Shown: positions 55,171 to 64,000 of the stretch, one piece after another
Layout: every line of letters begins with the position of its first letter
Position numbering within the stretch: position 1 is the first letter of the stretch
NCBI RefSeq assembly: GCF_964355755.1
Contig: NC_092677.1
Coordinates: 19,626,101-19,690,100, forward strand
From: Antedon mediterranea
Taxonomy: Eukaryota > Echinodermata > Crinoidea > Comatulida > Antedonidae
Length of the DNA: 64,000 bases
Reading direction: 5' to 3'
Translations under genes and position numbers: made by a program
The notes under the pieces: generated by a model
The model's database searches: none
What the model was told of the DNA's origin: nothing
Seen by the model: the letters and a program-made list of their open reading frames with translations, nothing else

Positions 55171-56075
55171 AGACCTAACAAACAACTGTAGAGAGTCCGC
55201 ACCATGATTGAGGCTGAATTGAGGTGATTTTGAAAATGTAACACCTAGATGGTCGGAAATGGCACCCTCATGTTAAACTTAAAGACCCCTTCCCTGCAAT
55301 TTTGGACGTTTTTTGGAAAATAATACATATATATCACTTTAAAAACATTAAACCATGTCATTCCTTGTCTTAAATGTACGTTTTATGGTAAATTATGATA
55401 AAAAGTGAAAAACAATGCACTACCTAAGTAGCTCGCGGCGATCGACCTCTCGTGGACGGTCTTAGGCCTAGCCTAGCTAGGCTTAGTTTTGTAGGCCTAG
55501 CTGGTAAACATCGGTAACGTACGAACATCGTACGCTAGCTATATACCTAGCCTGACGTTGTATAGTTGCTGCATTAATTGTCTTTCTATTTTTGCCAGAC
55601 TCCGTTGATACAAATTGGGGAAAACCCGGTATTTTCGCTGAAATTTTGTTTTGGCCTCACGATCGATCGAAAAGTGGGCGAATTACAGGTGAAAAACAAA
55701 AATATCAATCCGCGCGCAATGCATTTTGGGATTTATAGCGGGCCGCTATAATTATTAGAATCGACTTATTTTTCACATTTTTAACCGTTTAAAGACGAAA
55801 AAAGTTATCGCAATAGGACCATATAGTATTATTTTTACATTAAATATAGTTTGTGATCTTAAATTAGATCTAAAAAACGTAGGGAATGGGGCTTTAATGT
55901 ATTAAAAATTGATATTGATATATATATGAAAACTGAGGTACTAGCCTATTAAAGGGTGACATTTTCCCTATAGGCATATTTTGAGTAAAAGCATCACAAC
56001 AGGGCGTTTTGCGCAAGTCATTGTTTGCACGTACATGGCAGAAAAAGGTGCTTGTCCAGGGCCGGCGACAGGACC
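55171..56075. other. Unassigned, partly GC-richer
   Basis: 55400-55780 is CpG-richer, with CGGCGATCGACC, GATCGATCGAAA and CGCGCGCAATGCAT segments and several TAGGCCTA motifs. No exon or element is identifiable. Confidence 0.4.
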
Positions 56076-56200
56076 TGTGGCGAAGCGAAGTTTGTTAAAT
56101 AAATGAGGCCGCAGATGGCCGGAAGAAATGGTACTCTCGCACATAAAATTCATGATAAATGGCACCTCTAATTTGCAGGAAAAGACACTCTCATATGTAG
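56076..56200 (+). repeat. Dispersed repeat F, copy 2
   Basis: See 43304-43425. Here: GTGGCGAAGCGAAGTTTGTT, CAGATGGCCGGAAGAAATGG, TTCATGATAAATGGCACCTC. Confidence 0.8.
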
Positions 56201-57467
56201 CATGCTACCAATGAACAAAACGATCATATTTATATATAGTTACGCCCCCGCCCCCCACCCCTGGATCCGCTACTGATTAAACACCACAAAATAATCATGC
56301 ATTACTCATATGCAAAGGTGTCACCTGGGCATCATTTTCCAAAGGCAAACCATTCATATACACCTAGCTAGATCAACTTTCGTATGCACTTTGAGGTCCA
56401 GAGAATTTGACTTCAGAAATTGGTTTAGGGTCGTCAAACAATCATTTTTGGCTTGGTTACACATTTTGAAAATGTGGCGAAAGGTCAGGGTGAAAGGTTA
56501 TAAGACCAAACACCAATTATATAGGTCCTTAAATCTCGACAACCACTGGTCACAGCAAGGTAATTTTGGTCTCAAATTGATCAGAAAGTATACATTTATC
56601 AGTCTTACCATAAATGCCATTTCTGAACTTTGACCAAGGGCATGTATGTATCTCCGTAACTACTGGTCGTAGACACTTGAATTTTGTCTTAAATTGTTCG
56701 AAATATACATTTTTTTTACACATTGAACATTTTACAAAAGGTCAAAGAGTCAGGGGTTATGTGAACAAATAGGTATTTGTATCTCGGCAACCACTGGTCG
56801 CAGCAAGTCAATTTTGGTGTTAAAATTTTCAGCATGCATTCATATTCTAGTCTAATGTAGCATTTTAGTAAAAAATGATCAGAAATGCCATTTCTGACCT
56901 TTGACCCACATACCAGGGCATCTTCATCTGTAAGTACTGGTCGTAGAAACTTAAATTTGGTATCAAATTGTTCAAAATATATATTTACATTCATTCTAAT
57001 GGGAAATTTGGTTAAAAGATGACCAGAAATACTATTAATTACTAATGTTTCACACAAAAACATATCTCTACACAACTTATCCTTAGACAGTAATGTTTGT
57101 TATGCAATTAACTAATAATACTTTAAAAAATAGAAAATACTGTTGACCCAAGACGATCAAACATTTTGATAGAAACCTCAAGCTCAACAGTTCTTTTCAG
57201 AATGCTAGAAGTAACTTACCGTATTTATTGTTCAGAAGGGTTTTTATTGGGAAGTTTATTCCGGGGAAGCGTTTATTTTATATAATCAAATAAATACCAC
57301 ATATATAAAAAATACAGACTAAAATGTCCCATAGACTGAATATAAATGTATAACTTCTGATCAATTTGAGACCAAAATTACTTTGCTGTGACCAGTGGTT
57401 GTTGAGATTAAGGACCTATTGGTGTTTGGTCTTATAACCTTTCACCCTGACCTTTTGACCTTTCGCT

Positions 57468-58838
57468 TTCTCTCTCTCGAAGTGCCATATCATGAGACTT
57501 TGGCGATCATGTTGTGCCACAATTCTCTGTCTATTGCCATATTCAGCAACTCCACTTCTTTGGTATTCTCGCCTCTATTCCGAATCCATTCAGCTATGCT
57601 GGCCAACCAAGTGACTCTTTTCCCCCCCCTGCTCCTTCTTCCTTCTATTTTCCCCGTTAATGCCAAGTTCTCCAGACCTCCCTTCCTCAACACATGTCCC
57701 ATGAATCTCATCTGTCTAATCCTAATATCCTTCAGTAGTTTCCTGCATACTCCAGCTCTTATCAATATATCTTCATTACTAACTCTATCTGTCCATGGAA
57801 TTCTCATCATTCTCCTTAGAAACCACATCTCACAGCTTTCCAATCTTTTTCTGAGGTCAGTTGTGATTGACCAGGCTTCACTTCCATACATCAGCACAGG
57901 ATAGATGTAGCAGTTTAATACACGCAACCTGGTTTCCATACTCATCGCACAGTTCTTCAAGATATTCTCCATTTCTCCAAATGCAGATTTCGCAAGGACT
58001 ATCCTTCTCTTTATCTCCGTTACACACCTGGCATCATCTGTTATTTTGCTCCCAAGATAGTTAAAAGAGGACACCTGCTGAATTAACTGGTCTCCTGCTT
58101 GAAGGTTACACGTTGGACTCTCCTTTTTTGACACTACTAAACACTCTGTCTTACTACAATTTATAGACAGACCCATCTTTTCGCTCTCTACTACAACCAC
58201 ATCCAGCAACCTTTGGAGATCTTCAGCTGACTCTGCCAGTAGAACTGTGTCATCTGCATATCTGATGTTTGTAATATTTCTACCACAAATTCTCAAACCC
58301 TTCTCATTATCTAGCTCCCTCAAGATCAACTCGCTATAGTAGTTAAACAAGTCTGGTGACATTACACAGCCCTGCCTCACTCCTCTTCCAATACTTGTGT
58401 AGTCACTGCACTCCCCATCTACCCTCATGCATGCAGTCTGTTTCCAGTACAAATTTTGCAACAATCTAAGATCCTTTCCATGTAGGTCAAGCTTGCTAAG
58501 TTCTTGAAATAGCTGCTCATGCCTTACTTTGTCAAATGCCTTGGTGTAGTCTATGAAACACATGTATACATCTTTCTGCATCTCCACTGCCCTTTCAGTT
58601 ATCATTCTTATCACAAAGATGGCATTCCTGGTGCCTGAATCCTTTACAAAACCAAACTGCTCACTCCCAATCTCTGGTTTTAATCTACTTCTTGCTCTCA
58701 TAAGTAGTATCCTCAGAATGATCTTGGTGACATGACTCATGAGGCTGATTGTACGATGTTTTTCACATTCTACAGCACCTGGTTTCTTCGGAAGGGCAAT
58801 AAAAATGGACTTACTCAAGTCCTCAGGGAAGCTTCCAT
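57468..58838 (-). mobile_element. LINE-D (RTE-like), 5'-truncated, 9-bp target duplication
   Basis: Flanked by CCTTTCGCT at 57459-57467 and 58839-58847. Removing it rejoins the right arm of the inverted-repeat element. It has a very short 3' UTR (GGCACTTCGAGAGAGAGAAA) after the stop, typical of RTE-like elements ending in simple repeats. Confidence 0.9.
57490..58818 (-). CDS. LINE-D reverse transcriptase, intact open frame
   Basis: 442 uninterrupted codons. Residues 1-60 hold KSIFIALPKKPGAVECEKHR (RT motif 1/2) and EQFGFVKDSGTRNAIF; 86-99 CFIDYTKAFDKVRH (motif A, first catalytic Asp); 145-158 RGVRQGCVMSPDLF (motif B); 186-195 RYADDTVLLA (motif C, catalytic pair intact); 252-258 SFNYLGS; then MYGSEAW and FMGHVLRKGGLENLALTGKI, the RTE-type C-terminus. 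The frame continues upstream to the insertion boundary (GSFPEDLS), so the first ATG is not a true start: the endonuclease was lost by 5' truncation. The intact frame indicates a recent insertion. Confidence 0.93.
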   Translation of the reverse strand: MSKSIFIALPKKPGAVECEKHRTISLMSHVTKIILRILLMRARSRLKPEIGSEQFGFVKDSGTRNAIFVIRMITERAVEMQKDVYMCFIDYTKAFDKVRHEQLFQELSKLDLHGKDLRLLQNLYWKQTACMRVDGECSDYTSIGRGVRQGCVMSPDLFNYYSELILRELDNEKGLRICGRNITNIRYADDTVLLAESAEDLQRLLDVVVVESEKMGLSINCSKTECLVVSKKESPTCNLQAGDQLIQQVSSFNYLGSKITDDARCVTEIKRRIVLAKSAFGEMENILKNCAMSMETRLRVLNCYIYPVLMYGSEAWSITTDLRKRLESCEMWFLRRMMRIPWTDRVSNEDILIRAGVCRKLLKDIRIRQMRFMGHVLRKGGLENLALTGKIEGRRSRGGKRVTWLASIAEWIRNRGENTKEVELLNMAIDRELWHNMIAKVS

Positions 58839-58936
58839 CCTTTCGCTACATTTTCAAAATGATTGTTTGACTATCCTAAACCAATTTCTGAAGTCAAATT
58901 CTCTCGACCTCAAAATGCATACAAAAGTTGATCTAG

Positions 58937-59185
58937 GCCTACCTACTAGAGTATAATAATAATATTATAAATATATAAATAAATACTACCTAGGCCTATC
59001 AATTAAACGAAAAACGACTGGGGTGTGTAGGCCTAACCGTGCAATTTAATATTAACATTTTGTGTTCTATACTTTATGGAGTTGACTGATCAGTTTTTGG
59101 CCAAGTTGTCATAAGGCCGAGTAGACTCGACTTGTTGGTGAGTTAAGGGGCCGAGACGGTTTAAGGGCCGACTTGACCTGCACCC
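58937..59185 (+). repeat. Dispersed repeat D, copy 3
   Basis: ATCAATTAAACGAAAAACGA, TTTTGTGTTCTATACTTTAT, then degenerate GGCCGAGTAGACTCGACTTG units ending GACCTGCACC. Begins immediately after the inverted-repeat element. Confidence 0.8.
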
Positions 59186-59289
59186 ACACTGAGCTAGGCT
59201 AGAGCTAGTATGGTACTGTATGACAACAATGAAAAAATCGTTCATGTAGGTTAGTGGTAAACTTAACTTAATAGGCCTAAGCTATTTAT

Positions 59290-59645
59290 AAGAATATATA
59301 TTTTAACTAGATTTAAGTCGTCACTATGACGAATTATAGGTTATATGCATTGATTTAGATAAAGTTAATTGATTTTTAAAATATATATTGTTTGATTGAT
59401 TTTGTCAGAATCTTTAGTTATTTATAATATATGAAGATAGGATCTTGCTAACGCAAATACAATAGCCGGTATCACAATTTGATCTAAGATCCCTCCGCAT
59501 ATAATATAAACCACCCTTGTTATAAATCAAATCTATACACTAAGAAATAAAATTGAACAATACAGACATAAAAAAAATCTTATTTAATTTCCCAACGTGA
59601 GACTCAATTTCGGTACAATGAATGCTATTGACGTGAATATAACTT
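59290..59645 (+). repeat. Dispersed repeat C, copy 2
   Basis: Collinear with 27055-27445; blocks TTTTGTCAGAATCTTTAGTT, CAATAGCCGGTATCACAATT, AGATCCCTCCGCATATAATA, GGTACAATGAATGCTAT. Confidence 0.85.
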
Positions 59646-60086
59646 CCAGAATATGTAATAAAAATAAACATTTAGTTTAGATACTATGACTGTTTAAAAA
59701 AAGGCATAATTACGTGCGTAACTTTCTGTGGAACATTTTTTTTCAACAGAAAGTAAGCTCTAATATAAATTAAACTTTTGCTAAGTTTCAAGTTTACTGC
59801 ACTGATGGCTGGGGGTTAGATTTGAGATTTACTCTGTGTAAATTTGCAATTATCAGATGGACAGCCTTCTTCTCCAAACAGTGGCAAACTAGGAGTTTGT
59901 AAACAAATGTAAACACTATTTATAATATATGTAGATAAATGTTGTGTAGTAAAAGCTTCCTAGTACAATTAAGATCATTTATACTTCATGTGTATGGATG
60001 CGTGCAAAAGCAAAAATTTGTATACTGAAAAAAATTCTCTTTTTGATTGTTTACAATAGGGGCGTAGCCGTAATATTTGTTAGAAA
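59646..60086. other. Upstream region of the TMEM170-like gene
   Basis: No TATA box at a usual distance and no CpG island. The start region must lie here; a CTATTGTAAACAATC-like segment near 60040 is the only palindromic feature. Nothing regulatory can be asserted. Confidence 0.35.
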
Positions 60087-60144
60087 ATGGCTTTCATGGA
60101 AGTGTTTGGTTTGACATCAAAAGATAAACTTAATGACTGGAAAG
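60087..60144 (+). CDS. TMEM170: TMEM170-like exon 1
   Basis: 58 nt from ATG (context GAAAATGGC) to donor GTACGT. Encodes the short cytosolic or luminal N-terminus MAFMEVFGLTSKDKLNDWK, ending in phase 1. The N-terminus is not conserved in the family, so the start is chosen as the only in-frame ATG after an upstream stop. Confidence 0.85.
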
Positions 60145-62510
60145 GTACGTAAGCCAGACATTTTGCACTGCATTTTCAAGTACTGTGTACAAATTATGTT
60201 TTAAAACTATTTATTACAAAACTGGTATTTTAATGGTTGATGATGCTGCAAAAGAACATTTATGAGGTCCAGTAATTTTAAATGTTTTCTTTTAAAATAT
60301 TGCCGTAAAGAAAGACAAAACTGTACAGACTGATACAGATTAGATAATAAAATAGTCCAGTTATGGTTAAGCAATAGTTATGTTGTTAATGTTACTTGCG
60401 GTCCTATGGAATGGAAAGTATACACCGCCTCAAATCCTAAACACTATCTGCTATTGTTTATACTTACAATATTATATGTATTCATCTAATGAAACTTTGT
60501 ATTTTTTTCAGTATTTTATTATTCAACTTTTGTTTTCAATAATAATCAATATAATTCAATTAACTTTTATTATCAGTAAACAGTAATTATTGTGAATATT
60601 GTAATGAGGAGGTTGAAAATGAAAAGCATATGTTATTTACATGCAAAGAAGTAAAACATTGCTGGGTAAAATGTTGCGCTATGCTGAAAACATGTTTTGC
60701 ATTTACTCAGGAAGTTACATGGGAGAAAATTTTACTTGGAAAATATGATGTCAAAATTAATGAAATATTTTCCATTTTAACTTTCTGTGTTTATAAAAGT
60801 AAAGGTATAAAATTAACGTTTATAAAATTGATATTTAGGTAAAGTAAAATATAACTTTTTTTTGATTGCCTGATAGAGATAAAAAGAGTTATAAAATAAA
60901 GAATTCTGTGGTAAATTATACGTACATTGTTAAGGATTGAAAAACGTGTAAAGAGTGTATAACATAGAGGAAATTGTTTTTTCTTCTTTCCTTATACTAT
61001 TATATATAAAATGCAATGGCAGGAGTGAGAAATCAGATGTACTGAAAGTTATTTAATGTCAATTATATTGTATTGTATCATTACATTACTCATGTGCAAT
61101 GCATTGTAAACGAACATTTTATTGATGAAGAAATAAAAGTGGGTCGATCCTACATAAGACAAAAAAAACCCTTTTATTATCATTACTATAAATAATCACT
61201 ACTGTATATATTTTATAATTTTTTTCACCAAAAAAATGAATACAGTTTACAAATAATAAGTTGAAAATCATAAATTTAAAAAACTTCTTGTTTAAAAAAA
61301 ATATTTTCTTAAGTGCGTTGTTTTTTTGTTTATGTTTATGTTTCCTGCAAAATATGATGCAGACAGAGAGATTAGATATCAGAGACCTAAAAAAATCTGC
61401 ACAAATCTCCTTCAACTTAATATTGATTATATCACTATAAAAGGAGACAATAATGTGTTGAAACAATTTTTTGGGTGAAAAACAACTACGTTAGGAGTGG
61501 GTCGTCACTTATTTCTCTATTAATTACCGTCCCCTTCGTCCTGATACAAAGCTCCATATTAAGTGGTTTGGAAGAGGTTTGCACAGTGTTTGTGCGGGTT
61601 TGCACTGTGTAATCTCTAAGTTTCGCACTTTAAATTAATTTAATTTAAGGTTTCACCTAAAAAAAAAATTGAATATTTCAAATTTTGTTTTTCCCATAAA
61701 TTGTCTTCTTTTAAACTAATAGTTCTAATAGATACTAAGTGCTTTAAAGGAGGTTTGTGTATGGTTTGTGTGAGGTCTATGCAGTTATATAAAATATATA
61801 ATTGCTGTATGATTTAATTTGTTGGCATATTTTTTTTCCCCAGAAATTTGGAAAATCTCATTCTTGTGGTATATGCTGTCATCTTTTGTTGTACATGCTT
61901 TTTCAGCATCTATATCATTCTTTGCTTTACGTAAACACCGATATGGCAGATTTTTACCAGTACTGATACTGATTATTGGTTTTCTTGGACCTATAACAGC
62001 TGGTGTTATTAGTAGTATGTATTCACATATCTATCTATTTTTATTGATTTAGGTGAATTTGCTTAGGGAATGTGTCTTCATCAGCCATGAATCCTTGTTT
62101 AAACAGGGAGTTCCAACTAATAACTCCCTTGTTGTTTAAACATGCCATTTAGCAAAAGCAATCACTGGTTTGAATTCTGACAGACACATTTTATCCACAA
62201 TGTCTATGGTAGACTCTATTAACTCTTTATTGTTGGCCTGTCTATGAAATTGAATGATTTGGATTGGTGGGCAGACTTGCTATTGGCCTATATTGATACT
62301 TAATCATTTTTAATTTGCTACTATAGTTTGTTATTTTTCAATTGTCTTATTGTTTTTTCTCTCTGATTTGTTTCAGGTGCTTTATTTGCATTCATAATAA
62401 GAACATTAACACTATCAGAATTAGATGCCCACTTTGCAATCATATTTGGATGTGGACAAACTCTGATTACAATATTTGTTTCATTTTCAAGAATCCTAGC
62501 CACATTATAA
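60087..62510 (+). CDS. TMEM170: TMEM170-like membrane protein, complete three-exon gene
   Basis: Exons 60087-60144, 61844-62014 and 62377-62510 join in phase 1/phase 1 to give 120 codons and TAA. The product starts MAFMEVFGLTSKDKLNDWKE and has three hydrophobic segments at about residues 24-47, 56-80 and 95-118. Family landmarks: EIWKISFLWYMLSSFVVHAF (EMW...FLWAL.SS...H), FALRKHRYGRF (the LR.H..GR motif), GPITAGVISS and the nearly invariant C-terminus GQTLITIFVSFSRILATL. Vertebrate TMEM170A is an ER/nuclear-envelope protein affecting membrane shape; the role here is inferred. Residues resemble both TMEM170A and B, so orthology is not resolved. All splice sites are canonical (GTACGT, CCCCAG, GTATGT, TTTCAG). 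Intron 1 (1.7 kb) holds an L1/Tx1 fragment, intron 2 a micro-hairpin. Confidence 0.95.
60590..60842 (+). pseudogene. L1/Tx1-like ORF2 C-terminal fragment in TMEM170-like intron 1
   Basis: Reads YCEYCNEEVENEKHMLFTCK, EVKHCWVKCCAMLKTCFAFT and EVTWEKILLGKYDVKINEIF: the C..C..E...H.LF.C.....W end of L1/Tx1 ORF2. Sense orientation relative to the gene. Confidence 0.75.
60843..61843. other. TMEM170-like intron 1, AT-rich remainder
   Basis: 1 kb with no recognised element. A minus-strand frame at 61119-61466 (115 codons) is Lys/Phe/Asn/Ile-rich because of A/T composition and has no similarity. Confidence 0.5.
61844..62014 (+). CDS. TMEM170: TMEM170-like exon 2
   Basis: 171 nt after a strong TTTTTTTTCCCCAG acceptor, ending at donor GTATGT. 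Encodes the first two membrane segments and the conserved LRKHRYGRF loop. Confidence 0.95.
62095..62140. mobile_element. Micro-hairpin insertion, copy 4 (imperfect)
   Basis: CAGGGAGTT...AACTCCCTTG (62104-62131) flanked by TTGTTTAAA at 62095-62103 and 62132-62140. The right tip has an extra T compared with AACTCCCTG, and the direct repeat is 9 bp (containing a 7-bp GTTTAAA). In TMEM170-like intron 2. Same family by its tips, but boundaries are less clean. Confidence 0.65.
62377..62510 (+). CDS. TMEM170: TMEM170-like exon 3
   Basis: 134 nt after TTTGTTTCAG, encoding SALFAFIIRTLTLSELDAHF to ILATL and TAA at 62508-62510. AATAAA overlaps the stop codon (62509-62514), but whether it is used as a poly(A) signal cannot be told. 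Confidence 0.95.
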
Positions 62511-63387
62511 TAAAAGTCATAGTTTGCTTAACAGTAATTTGTATTACATAGCCTACAGTTTGTAAATACAATAACAAAATGGAATCACATGACTACCATT
62601 CCAAGGTTTGAAAACATTACAACATTATCAAATGGGTGCAACTAGCACTTTGAACTACTGTATGAAGTCCAGAAACAGATTGATGCAAATTGTTCATAGT
62701 ATTTATGTTTATATTTTATCTAATTAATATTTTTTTCCAAAAGTGACTGGAAATAATAAGAAACAATAATCTTAATTTAATGACATTTTACTGACAACCT
62801 AAATAATACAGTGATTGTTTATGATATTCTGTTATAGTACCCCTAATTATATTTAAATTTGACGTGGATAATGATTTTTTAAGAGTTTCATGGCGATTTC
62901 AGATGGTTCCAGAGAGTTTGGTATTAAAATTAACACATTTGTACTGGAATATCTATATGAAGTTTGAACATTATCAACCATCTTGGATCCAAAGTAGCAG
63001 CCAAAATAGGGTATAAATGGCACTTAGAATATTTGTTCGTTATACAATTTTTATTAAATTTCCCAATTATCGGGCTGCGGTGAATCGATTTTTTCATTTT
63101 GTTGCTTTTCATGTCTCGCCATACAAAAAGTCATAAGAAAGAACAGATATCACACAGCATTTACAGAACGGTAGGGCCTATAATACACACAATCTTCATT
63201 TGTAAAGTGTACTCAATAAAGTGACAAACTACCCAATTTTTTATTCGATAAAAACGAATTAAACAGCGTTAGAACACGGGCCCAGGCCCATTTTTCGTGC
63301 CTTGTCACGTCTGTGCCCCTTTTTCTTCAAGGCTGGTGGGTCAATGTAGCAAAAATAATAGATATACCTAGACAAAATTAGAACAGA
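62511..63387. other. Downstream of TMEM170-like gene, unassigned
   Basis: AT-rich 3' flank. The segment 62930-63170 has a GC-richer patch (CATCTTGGATCCAAAGTAGC) that looks like part of a dispersed repeat, but no second copy is in the window. Confidence 0.4.
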
Positions 63388-63580
63388 ATATATATATATA
63401 TATATATAAATAAATGAAAGACGCTAGTAAATTACCAACTGAACATTTTATTGCACTACAGGCTGTTTCATATATATATATATATAAATGTTCGGTTCAA
63501 TGTAACCGTCTAGAAAGTGCTCAATACGGTAAAGTAGAGCTAAAATATACGTTAAGTCTGGATATATATATATATATATA
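63388..63580. repeat. Three AT microsatellites in 190 bp
   Basis: (AT)n tracts at 63388-63408, 63470-63487 and 63562-63580. The two left tracts bracket a segment with GAACATTTTATTGCACTACA. Confidence 0.9.
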
Positions 63581-63738
63581 GGTAACTTTATTCCAAAAAA
63601 TGAATTTACTTTTGTGGTAAATATCTCTTAAAGACATATCAGAGCAACATATATCAAAAATGGAGAAAAATGTAGTTGAAGAAATTAGGTTAATGTCCAT
63701 AAAACCAAAATGGCCACTTACTACAGTATTTTTATATA

Positions 63739-64000
63739 GGGTCATTCCATCTCAGATCACCCAATGAGTTAAACCCTACCTCTTCCAATTTTGATGAAAT
63801 TTGGTATATGGGTGATTCATAGCAATTAAAGCCAAAATATCAAATTTTAACTTTATCGGACCAACGGTTTTTAAGATATCGCAATTTCACTTTTCGGTTT
63901 TTACGCAAAAAAGGGCGCGTCCGCCACGTTTCAAAGAGCTGTATCTCGGGAACTATAGGTTCGATTTTAAAAGCAAAGGTATTTTTGTAAAGGGGAGACC
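63739..64000 (+). repeat. Probable dispersed repeat running off the window end
   Basis: Begins GGGTCATTCCATCTCAGATC and includes GATGAAATTTGGTATATGGG and GAGCTGTATCTCGGGAACTA, phrases I associate with repeats in many invertebrate genomes. Only one copy is in the window and the right end is cut off, so this is tentative. Confidence 0.4.

Larger units (their letters stand above)
56368..58936. mobile_element. Inverted-repeat element with LINE-D in its right arm
   Basis: Left arm 56368-56592 (TAGATCAACTTTCGTATGCA ... GATCAGAAAGTATA) is the reverse complement of 57345-57467 plus 58839-58936. The right arm is split by LINE-D. The 750-bp centre contains three to four diverged units sharing ACTGGTCGYAG and TCAAATTGTTC. 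No coding capacity apart from LINE-D. Confidence 0.85.

Noticed and set aside
61119-61466. 115-codon minus-strand frame
   Set aside because: Composition is that of random A/T-rich sequence, inside the TMEM170-like intron.

Overview
This window looks like non-coding-rich nuclear DNA from an invertebrate animal, probably a marine deuterostome or lophotrochozoan. It is AT-rich, has spliced genes with GT-AG introns, and carries animal-type retrotransposons of many clades (L1/Tx1-like, CR1/L2-like, RTE-like and other non-LTR elements, BEL/Pao), tRNA-derived SINEs and cut-and-paste DNA elements. The species cannot be named from the sequence. There are no operons, rRNA genes or CRISPR arrays.

Two host genes can be read. 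(1) A CDYL-like gene lies on the minus strand (15283-28798). It has a chromodomain exon, a low-complexity linker exon and five exons of a crotonase (enoyl-CoA hydratase/isomerase) fold. Splice phases agree throughout, except for one uncertain acceptor. The exon 5' of the chromodomain was not found. Its introns are packed with retrotransposon debris. (2) A complete three-exon TMEM170-like membrane-protein gene lies on the plus strand (60087-62510; 120 residues).

The rest is mostly mobile DNA, often nested. 0-14 kb: BEL/Pao and L1/Tx1 remnants, one L1 split by a 4.8-kb foldback whose loop holds a decayed fragment of an unknown protein family; a second fragment of that family lies at 11.3-12.1 kb; then a 36-bp minisatellite. 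15-29 kb: the CDYL-like gene, with a pogo-like element inserted in a LINE. 29-33 kb: a LINE bounded by a 15-bp target-site duplication whose long open frame lacks the reverse-transcriptase core, plus an older LINE. 33.5-34.8 kb: a GC-richer unidentified coding-like block. 36-38 kb: hairpin-rich foldbacks. 38.8-49 kb: a four-deep nest (LINE-C contains LINE-A, which contains LINE-B, which contains a TTAA-flanked DNA element). Several of these insertions can be verified because removing them restores a reading frame. 51-54 kb: SINE pieces and tandem duplications. 56-59 kb: an inverted-repeat element with an RTE-like LINE inserted in one arm. 60-62.5 kb: the TMEM170-like gene. The window ends in AT microsatellites and an unassigned repeat.

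The most unusual signal is a family of tiny hairpin insertions, CAGGGAGT...ACTCCCTG, only 19-46 bp long. Three copies (9382, 39164, 44226) are each flanked by a perfect 7-bp direct duplication, and a fourth (62104) is imperfect. One interrupts a reverse-transcriptase frame that is exactly restored when hairpin plus one duplicate are removed.
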